Positions 1 to 5,809 of a DNA stretch of 9,987 nt are shown in pieces. Every line of letters starts with the position of its first letter. Position 1 is the stretch's first letter. The translations under genes were made by a program, and so were the position numbers. The notes under the pieces were generated by a model. The model did not search any database, was not told the origin of the DNA, and saw only the letters and a list, made by a program, of their open reading frames with translations. Source of the DNA: Phycisphaerae bacterium (lineage in GTDB: Bacteria; Planctomycetota; Phycisphaerae; UBA1845); contig JANQGB010000348.1 in assembly GCA_028277545.1 (NCBI GenBank), forward strand, positions 1 to 9,987, given 5' to 3'.

Positions 1-2355
1 AGCCGGTCTGAGTGCGAGAATCATCCTCCCGAATCGCTGGGCGGCTGTCTGGGCGAGACCGGCTATGAAGCCAGGGTGTTCGCCGTGGACGTCACCAACG
101 GGCTGGAACTGCCTAACTGCGAGGTGGTCGACGACGGCCCGATCTACATCGACAACTTCACCATCACCGGCGGATTCGATGAAGGCAGCCAGAGCACTAT
201 CCTGAGCGTGGCCGGCTTCGAATCGTATGCCATCGGGGATGTGCCCACCGACGGCTCCAACCCCGGCGGCAGCGCGCCGGCCGGCTTCACCTGGGACTCC
301 TCGCATTGGTCCAGCCCCAACGGCCCGGCCCAGATCATCGCCGATCCCACCGGCACCACAACCAAGGTGATGCAGCTCGACGCCTTCCAGGGCTGCCTTG
401 ACTATCAGGGCATCTTCGCCGACCTGGGTGCGGAGTTTGGCGGCGAAGACACCGACGACTGGGTGATGTTCGTGAGCTGGGATCAGTATCGTGAAGACAC
501 CTGGGACAACGTGTACATGGCCGAGCATCCCGACAGCGACGGCTGGTGGGCGATTCAGTGGGACGTTCCATCGGCGATCACGCCGCGGCGCTGGCTGCTG
601 CAGGACGACCTGGAAAACCCGGCGCCAGTGCTGACCGCTGGCCAGTGGGAGCACGTCGAGTACAAGATCGACTTCCTGAACTCGGAAGTCACGGTGACGG
701 TTAACGGTACTGAAAGCCTCACCGATTTCCTCGACTTCTTCGGCGACCCGCGACCAGAGAGGGATATCCGCGGCTGGCTCTGGAACATGGAGGGCGGCGA
801 ATGGACCGGCAATCCGGACACCGCGGTGCTTACGACACCGCTATTCGCCCATAACACCGGCAGCGTCTATGACCACGCCTTCACCGTGCGCGGCGGCCCC
901 CTGCTGGGACCCACCGTTGGCGCAGAGGCGGAGCAGCACATCTACTACTTCAAGCCACAGAACCTCGAGCGCGACCCGCCCGTCACCAGCCGGCACCTGG
1001 TGGCCCTGCGCGGCCTGGGCGAACTGATCGACTGCAACAGCAACGGCATTCCCGACTCGCAGGACATCGCCGAGTGCGATGGCAGCGTCTGGTGCTCGGA
1101 CTGCAACGGGAACAACGTTCCGGACGGCTGCGACCTGGACGACGGCACGCTTCATGACGAGACGCAGCCCGGCGGTGGTGGACCGGACGGCTACCCCGAC
1201 GAGTGCCAGGACGTAACCGGGCCGCAGGTCGAAGCGGCCAGGTCGTTCAAGGTGCACGGGACCGCGCTGGGCGACTCTCTCACTATTGAGATGGACGAGC
1301 AGATTAACCTGGATCCCGGCTCCGACCCCGACTACGACGCCATTTATGCCGGCGGCGGCGGCTTCATCAGCTTCGAAGATGACGGCGGCGACGGTTTCAC
1401 CAGGATGCACCTGGAAGGCGTGGGCTGGTACTACGGCCCCTACGTCGACCTGGGCCTGGCCGGCTACGACCCGATCTCCGTGGCGGGAGGAGGAACGCTG
1501 GAGTTCGATGCCCGGTACTATCAGGATCCGGTGACTAACGACGACCCCTACGCCGACGCTCCGATCTTCGTCCGTTTGTATACGGATGACGAGGAAGGCG
1601 AGTACCTGGGTCACCGGGATTACGGGATGGTTTACCAGACCGGAATCGGCTGGATGTGTGACCCCGTGGCTACGTATCCCAGCTGGGTCCATATCTCCAT
1701 CGATCTGGGCGATCTGCTGGCCGACCCCAACTGCGACGGCACTCCGGACGTGGCCGAAGGCGGTGACTTCGATCCCACGCGCGTGACCCGGTTCCGCGTC
1801 TACGGCACCGACTGGTTCGGACACGGCGACGACTACGTGGACATCAAGAACCTGGAGATCAACTCCGGCGCCTATCCCAACCGGCTGGCCATCGACGTAC
1901 ACCCCAACCAGGGTGTCGAGTGCCGGCAGACCGGTGCCACCGAGGTGCTGGTGACCTTTGACGAAGATGTCTTCGGCATCGGCGGGTTGTCGCTGGACGA
2001 CGTCACCGTGAGCAGCGGAAGCGTCACTGCCGTGTCGAGCGAGGAGAACAAGCTCACTATCGAGCTCACCGGCACCACCAATGGTGACATGCTGACCATC
2101 GCCTTCCCAGGCATAGAGGACGAGCTCGCCAACGTCTCCAGCGATACGCTCGTCTTCGGTGTCCTGCTGGGCGACAGCCAGGGAGACATGGACGTCGATG
2201 TGTTCGACTGGGCGCTCTTCCAGACGTGCTTCACCGGTGACAGCGGCGGTCCGATCGACGCCGATTGCGCCAGGGCGGACTTCATCGCGGACGGTGACGT
2301 AACGTCAGGTGATCACGCCGCATTAGTCGGCGGACTGACTGGTCCCCTGCCGTAG
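1..2355 (+). CDS. Secreted multidomain LamG/ConA-like protein with C-terminal dockerin-like module (5' partial)
   Basis: The frame is open from base 1, so the gene begins upstream; 784 residues are visible. The first internal GTG, at 76, is not taken as the start because coding similarity continues upstream of it. Visible order: the end of one beta-sandwich ('IYIDNFTITGG'), a LamG/ConA-like sandwich (about 60-300, beginning 'GFESYAIGD', with 'GQWEHVEYKIDF' near its centre), a Cys/Asp/Asn-rich calcium-type linker at 344-404 ('DCNSNGIPD' then 'DCNGNNVPDGCD'), a second sandwich (about 405-622), an Ig-like domain (about 625-722) and a dockerin-like module (724-784, with D729, D731 and D733 in the first loop). 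The linker and tail are typical of planctomycete exported proteins. No catalytic motif is seen, so a carbohydrate-binding or structural surface role is inferred. The specific function is unknown. It ends with TAG and is followed by a strong terminator. Confidence 0.85.
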   Translation, partial: SRSECENHPPESLGGCLGETGYEARVFAVDVTNGLELPNCEVVDDGPIYIDNFTITGGFDEGSQSTILSVAGFESYAIGDVPTDGSNPGGSAPAGFTWDSSHWSSPNGPAQIIADPTGTTTKVMQLDAFQGCLDYQGIFADLGAEFGGEDTDDWVMFVSWDQYREDTWDNVYMAEHPDSDGWWAIQWDVPSAITPRRWLLQDDLENPAPVLTAGQWEHVEYKIDFLNSEVTVTVNGTESLTDFLDFFGDPRPERDIRGWLWNMEGGEWTGNPDTAVLTTPLFAHNTGSVYDHAFTVRGGPLLGPTVGAEAEQHIYYFKPQNLERDPPVTSRHLVALRGLGELIDCNSNGIPDSQDIAECDGSVWCSDCNGNNVPDGCDLDDGTLHDETQPGGGGPDGYPDECQDVTGPQVEAARSFKVHGTALGDSLTIEMDEQINLDPGSDPDYDAIYAGGGGFISFEDDGGDGFTRMHLEGVGWYYGPYVDLGLAGYDPISVAGGGTLEFDARYYQDPVTNDDPYADAPIFVRLYTDDEEGEYLGHRDYGMVYQTGIGWMCDPVATYPSWVHISIDLGDLLADPNCDGTPDVAEGGDFDPTRVTRFRVYGTDWFGHGDDYVDIKNLEINSGAYPNRLAIDVHPNQGVECRQTGATEVLVTFDEDVFGIGGLSLDDVTVSSGSVTAVSSEENKLTIELTGTTNGDMLTIAFPGIEDELANVSSDTLVFGVLLGDSQGDMDVDVFDWALFQTCFTGDSGGPIDADCARADFIADGDVTSGDHAALVGGLTGPLP

Positions 2356-2360
2356 CAAGA

Positions 2361-2397
2361 GGATGCCACCTCCTTGCTTCGCAAGGATGGGGCACCC
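2361..2397. repeat. Imperfect palindrome, REP-like
   Basis: The 17-base arms 2361-2377 and 2381-2397 are reverse complements at 14 of 17 positions around a TTC loop. The inner seven pairs (TCCTTGC/GCAAGGA) are perfect. It begins 6 bases after the stop codon of the upstream gene and precedes a separate terminator hairpin. It could be a dispersed REP-like element or simply a 3'-end hairpin; only one copy is visible in this window. Confidence 0.5.
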
Positions 2398-2422
2398 GGC
2401 ACACGGTTTTATATCGCCAAAC

Positions 2423-2455
2423 ACGGGCCGCTCCGCCTGGAGCGGCCCGTTCTCT
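2423..2455 (+). terminator. Rho-independent terminator of the upstream gene
   Basis: A perfect 12-bp GC-rich stem (2423-2434 with 2439-2450, ACGGGCCGCTCC paired with its exact complement) closes a GCCT loop and is followed by TCTCT. It lies 68 bases after the TAG of the first gene and before the GH127 gene, so it probably ends the first transcript. The U-tract is short and interrupted, but the stem is very stable. Confidence 0.8.
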
Positions 2456-2498
2456 CCGGTGTCGGCAAGCCGGGAGATCGCACCGTAAGCAGTGTTGA

Positions 2499-5042
2499 AT
2501 GAACTCCACGGCGGCGTTGCTGCCGGGGACATCACCAGCAAGAGCCCACTATCGGCGAGGAATGTATTGGATGTTGGGGCCCGCGAATTTCTGCCTGGCT
2601 GTCGCCGCCTGCTCGGCGCTCGGCTCAATCCCCGCGAACAAGGAGATAATGGTGCCACAAGCTGCCTCCACCATGGTCGATCGCCCGCCGCTGCACGGGG
2701 AGAGCGCCTACTACGTCGGAACCCGCACCCCTCTGGTGCCCAATCCGCTGCTGAAGCTGCCCATCGGCAGCATACGCCCGGAGGGTTGGCTGCGCCGGCA
2801 GCTTGAGGAACTGGGCGACGGTCTGATTGGCCGGCTGCCCGAGATCAGCAAGTGGTGTGATGCCGAGGTAAGCGCCTGGCGGTCCCCGACGGGAACTGGT
2901 GACCATGGCTGGGAGGAGTTGCCGTACTGGTTGCGCGGATTCACGGACCTGGCGTATGTGCTCCAGGATGAGAGTCTGATGGGCAAGGCCCGGGGGTGGA
3001 TTGATGCGCTCCTGGCCAGCCAGGAGCCTGACGGCTACTTCGGCCCCCGCGAGAACAAGGCCAAGGGAGACCTCTGGCCCAACATGCTGGCTATCAACGT
3101 GCTGCAGTCCTTCCACGAGGCAACCGGCGACCGCCGGGTGATCCCATTCATGCTTCGGTACTTCCGGTGGCAGGCGCAGCTTGCTCAGGCGGAGCTGCTG
3201 CCGGGCAGTTGGCAGAAGATACGGGCAGGCGACAACCTGGAGAGTGTTCTCTGGCTGTACAGCCGTACTGGCGAAGACTGGTTGCTCGACCTGGCCCACA
3301 GGATACACCGGCACACCGTACGCTGGGATTTGAAAGTGGCCGACTGGCACGGTGTTAACATCTGTCAGGGCTATCGAGAGCCGGCGGTTTACTACCTCCT
3401 GGCACGGGAGCGGAGGCTGCTCGACGCTGCCGAGCGCAACTACCAGACGGTGATGACGCTTTACGGGCAGGTACCCGGCGGGATGTTCGGGGCCGACGAG
3501 AACTGCCGCCCGGGCTATCACGGCCCGCGGCAGGCGGCCGAGACCTGCTCCATGGTCGAGTTCATGCACAGCTTCGAGATGTTGCTGGCGATCACCGGCG
3601 ACGCAGTGCAGGCCGACCGCTGTGAGGAGGTGGCCTTCAATGATCTGCCTGCGGCGATGACGCCCGACCTCGTCGGACTGCATTACCTGACCGCACCGAA
3701 TATGGTCAAGCTCGACGGTGCAAACAAGGCTCCAGGTCTGCAGAACAGCGGCGACATGCTGACCTACAATCCGCACCGCTACCGCTGCTGCCAGCACAAC
3801 ACCGGCATTGGCTGGCCCTACTTCGCCGAGCACCTGTGGATGGCCACCCGCGACAACGGATTGGCGGCCACGCTCTACGCCGCGTGCGAAGTGGAAGCCA
3901 AGGTCGGTGACGGCGTTGTCGTGCGAATAACTGAAGCGACGGATTACCCCTTCGATGAAGGCATAGCGATTAGCATTGCCACGCCACGTCCGGCGTCCTT
4001 CCCGCTCTATCTGCGCATCCCGGGCTGGTGCCGCGAGGCAAGCGTGTCGGTCAACGGCGAGTCGGTGTTGGCGGCCGCGAGTGGACCTGGCTATGTCAGG
4101 TTGGATCGCACCTGGGCGGATGGCGACAAGGTCGTGCTGCACCTACCTATGGAGATAGAGGTGGAGACCTGGCCCACCAATGCTGACTCCGTCTCCGTAC
4201 GCCGCGGCCCCCTGTGGTATTCGCTCAAGATCGGTGAGCAGTGGGTACGGAGCGGGGGCACCGACGACTGGCCCGCGTATGAAGTCCTGCCAACAACGCC
4301 CTGGAATTACGGAGTGGTCTTGGACCAGGTTGACCCCGCGACTTCATTCAAGGAATTTCGCAACGACCGCCCGGTTAGTGCCCAGCCGTTCGTTCCCGAC
4401 GGCGCCCCGGTCGAGCTTCGGGCTAGTGGCAAACGAATCCCGGCCTGGGCGCTGGATGAACAGGGGCTAGTCGGCGAACTACAGGCCAGCCCGGTTCACT
4501 CCGACGAGCCCCAGGAGAGCATCACCCTGATCCCCATGGGCTGCGCCCGGCTGCGTATCTCGGTCTTTCCCAGGATCGCTACCGAGCCGCAGGCCGGCGA
4601 GTGGGTCGCGCCGTCTCCGCCGCGGCACGAAGCATCCTACTGTTGGGAGGTGATCTACGCGCTTAGCGATGAGGAGATTCCCAGCCGCTCAGATGACGCC
4701 GCCACTCCGCGGCTGACCTGGCTGGGGCACCGCGGAACCGCGGAGTGGGTCACCTACCGGTTCGCGGCGCCGCGACGGGTCTCCTGGTGTGACGTGTTCT
4801 GGGTCGATGACGGCAACAGAGGATCGTGCCGCGCCCCGGCATCCTGGCGAGTGCTCTACCGCTCCAACAACGAATGGCGCGAAGTCAGCGGGGCTTCCGG
4901 CTATCCCACGGAACTCGACCGGTTCAATCGCGTGACCTTCGACGCGGTCGAGGCGACGGAACTGAAGCTCGAGGTACACCTGCAGCCCGATTACTCGGGG
5001 GGCATCTTCGAGTGGAGAGTCGGCGGTCCGGACGAGGCCTGA
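2499..5042 (+). CDS. GH127-type (DUF1680) glycoside hydrolase, beta-L-arabinofuranosidase family
   Basis: 847 residues from ATG 2499. The family is retaining glycosidases acting on beta-L-arabinofuranosyl and related residues, using a zinc-bound Cys nucleophile. The helical (alpha/alpha)6 catalytic part runs from about residue 80 to 465 ('LPYWLRGFTDLAYVLQD' at 141-157). Expected active-site residues are present: E348 and C350 in 'AAETCSMVEF', the C430-C431 pair in 'RYRCCQHN' (C430 the presumed nucleophile), and E334 in 'GADENC' as presumed acid/base. Beta-sandwiches follow, and an F5/8-like domain (about 740-843) ends in 'GGIFEWRV'. The start is uncertain. ATG 2499 lacks a Shine-Dalgarno but includes 'YRRG' before a hydrophobic stretch with a lipobox-like VAAC (C38), which suits an exported lipoprotein. 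ATG 2571 has GAGGA 9 bases upstream. ATG 2649 has AAGGAG but would lose the export signal. There is no dockerin-like tail. The true substrate could differ from arabinofuranose, since DUF1680 is broad. Confidence 0.9.
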   Translation: MNSTAALLPGTSPARAHYRRGMYWMLGPANFCLAVAACSALGSIPANKEIMVPQAASTMVDRPPLHGESAYYVGTRTPLVPNPLLKLPIGSIRPEGWLRRQLEELGDGLIGRLPEISKWCDAEVSAWRSPTGTGDHGWEELPYWLRGFTDLAYVLQDESLMGKARGWIDALLASQEPDGYFGPRENKAKGDLWPNMLAINVLQSFHEATGDRRVIPFMLRYFRWQAQLAQAELLPGSWQKIRAGDNLESVLWLYSRTGEDWLLDLAHRIHRHTVRWDLKVADWHGVNICQGYREPAVYYLLARERRLLDAAERNYQTVMTLYGQVPGGMFGADENCRPGYHGPRQAAETCSMVEFMHSFEMLLAITGDAVQADRCEEVAFNDLPAAMTPDLVGLHYLTAPNMVKLDGANKAPGLQNSGDMLTYNPHRYRCCQHNTGIGWPYFAEHLWMATRDNGLAATLYAACEVEAKVGDGVVVRITEATDYPFDEGIAISIATPRPASFPLYLRIPGWCREASVSVNGESVLAAASGPGYVRLDRTWADGDKVVLHLPMEIEVETWPTNADSVSVRRGPLWYSLKIGEQWVRSGGTDDWPAYEVLPTTPWNYGVVLDQVDPATSFKEFRNDRPVSAQPFVPDGAPVELRASGKRIPAWALDEQGLVGELQASPVHSDEPQESITLIPMGCARLRISVFPRIATEPQAGEWVAPSPPRHEASYCWEVIYALSDEEIPSRSDDAATPRLTWLGHRGTAEWVTYRFAAPRRVSWCDVFWVDDGNRGSCRAPASWRVLYRSNNEWREVSGASGYPTELDRFNRVTFDAVEATELKLEVHLQPDYSGGIFEWRVGGPDEA
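2557..2561 (+). promoter_or_regulatory. Candidate Shine-Dalgarno for an alternative GH127 start
   Basis: GAGGA lies 9 bases before the in-frame ATG at 2571. If used, the protein would begin at residue 25 of the longer form and its signal peptide would have no positive charge, which argues partly against it. It is listed because it decides between two starts. Confidence 0.35.
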
Positions 5043-5294
5043 CCGCGCCACGCACTCATCGGTTGCCAGCGAGGCCGGCGCTGACGGTAGCGCCCGCGCG
5101 TCACCCAGGCCACTGGACTCCTGCCGCACTTCGAGGAGCCTCGAGGGCAGGCGCGTCGACCGCGCCCCGCCTCCTCATCCCTATTGCCCGGCGCGGCACG
5201 CCCGCGCTGCCGCGGCGCGCTTGTGCTGAAGTTGCCGGCAGTGCCGGGCAGTCTTCCGGTGGGCGCCAGTCCCTGAGGTGGCCACATCTGGTTG

Positions 5295-5419
5295 TTATCC
5301 GGCTTTAGCCCGCGCCCTGCGAGTAGACGCCGCAGGAGGGCTGTGCCGCGTGCGGCGGCAGCGGCCCGGAAGCCCGCTGACCGGCTGGCAGGCCCGGGCG
5401 CGACACCGGCTCAGGATAA
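5295..5419 (+). ncRNA. Candidate structured RNA (unassigned)
   Basis: TTATCC (5295-5300) can pair with GGATAA (5414-5419). They enclose a two-part hairpin (AGCCC 5307-5311 with GGGCT 5338-5342; CCTGC 5316-5320 with GCAGG 5332-5336) and a second hairpin (CAGCGG 5359-5364 with CCGCTG 5374-5379). A terminator-like site follows directly. It could be a small RNA, a 3'-UTR structure or chance pairing in GC-rich DNA; no known RNA family is recognised. Confidence 0.25.
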
Positions 5420-5435
5420 ACGCCCAGGTTTTTTT
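5393..5435 (+). terminator. Possible rho-independent terminator with T7 tract
   Basis: CCCGGGCG (5393-5400) pairs with CGCCCAGG (5421-5428) with one C-A mismatch and a 20-base loop, immediately followed by seven T residues (5429-5435). The T run stands out in this GC-rich region. It could end the GH127 transcript, about 390 bases after its stop, or a separate small RNA. Confidence 0.5.
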
Positions 5436-5651
5436 GCCCGCGAGAATCATCGAGGCGCAGACCCGCCTCGCACGTATCATACTGGATAAGCGCGGAAAGG
5501 TGAGTGCCTTGGGCATGGCACGTGCGCGCGATCGGGCCAGCGACGCCGAGTTGATGGGGCCGTCGGCGGAGCGACACTGAACATCTGCAGCGAATGTGTC
5601 AAGCGCGCCAACACGGCGCGGTTGGCTCCGGCTCGGTAACGAGGGTCGGGC

Positions 5652-5675
5652 AATGGATAAATACCTGTTAAACTC
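5652..5675 (+). promoter_or_regulatory. AT-rich island, possible promoter for the selenoprotein-cytochrome pair
   Basis: An AT-rich stretch with ATAAAT and TTAAACT, set in otherwise GC-rich DNA about 135 bases before the probable start codon. No good -35 box at the right spacing is seen, so the assignment is tentative. Confidence 0.25.
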
Positions 5676-5720
5676 TGGCGTTCTGACCGTGAAGCGTGTC
5701 CCTGGGAATCGAGGTCTTGC

Positions 5721-5783
5721 CGCCGGGGCGATCTGACATGCGTCGTTCGGATCCGGCGACATAAGAAACGAGGCGCCCCGGCG
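5721..5783 (+). promoter_or_regulatory. Structured leader hairpin upstream of the selenoprotein gene
   Basis: CGCCGGGGCG (5721-5730) is an exact inverted repeat of CGCCCCGGCG (5774-5783). The enclosed 43 bases contain an inner hairpin: GTCG and TCG (with a bulged T) pair with CGG and CGAC around a GATC loop. The element ends 26 bases before the GTG start, close enough to influence translation or transcript stability. It matches no riboswitch class I recognise. Confidence 0.4.
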
Positions 5784-5799
5784 CACTTTAGAAGATTGT

Positions 5800-5803
5800 G
5801 AGG
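5800..5803 (+). promoter_or_regulatory. Shine-Dalgarno setting the selenoprotein start
   Basis: GAGG is placed 6 bases before the GTG at 5810, in frame with the deiodinase-like protein. The earlier in-frame GTG at 5798 has only a weak AGAAG upstream, and the ATG at 5822 has no spaced ribosome binding site. This favours GTG 5810. Confidence 0.6.
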
Positions 5804-5809
5804 TGTATT

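Larger units (their letters stand above)
5043..5797. other. Gene-poor region with predicted RNA structures
   Basis: No convincing gene is seen on either strand between the GH127 stop and the selenoprotein start. The open frames here are Arg/Pro/Ala-rich translations without recognisable domains. The stretch holds a cluster of hairpins at about 5295-5379, a stem plus seven T at 5393-5435, a 7-bp hairpin at 5451-5470 (CGAGGCG paired with CGCCTCG), an AT-rich island at 5652-5675 and a 10-bp inverted repeat at 5721-5783. No tRNA or known riboswitch is recognised. Confidence 0.6.

Noticed and set aside
841..1902. 353-codon open frame on the minus strand opposite the first gene
   Set aside because: Val/Ala-rich low-information translation, antisense to a recognisable domain protein.
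2625..4142. Long open frame (505 codons) on the minus strand opposite the GH127 gene
   Set aside because: It lies fully antisense to a gene with an intact family match, shows no domain, and is expected from GC-rich codon bias.
5359..5379. GGAA-containing hairpin resembling part of the SRP RNA
   Set aside because: Only a short CCGGAAG string is similar; the flanking conserved SRP bases and helix are missing.
5278..5786. Open frames of 100 codons (+) and 163 codons (-) in the gene-poor gap
   Set aside because: Both are Arg/Ala/Pro-rich without recognisable domains, and both cross the T7 terminator-like site and hairpins.
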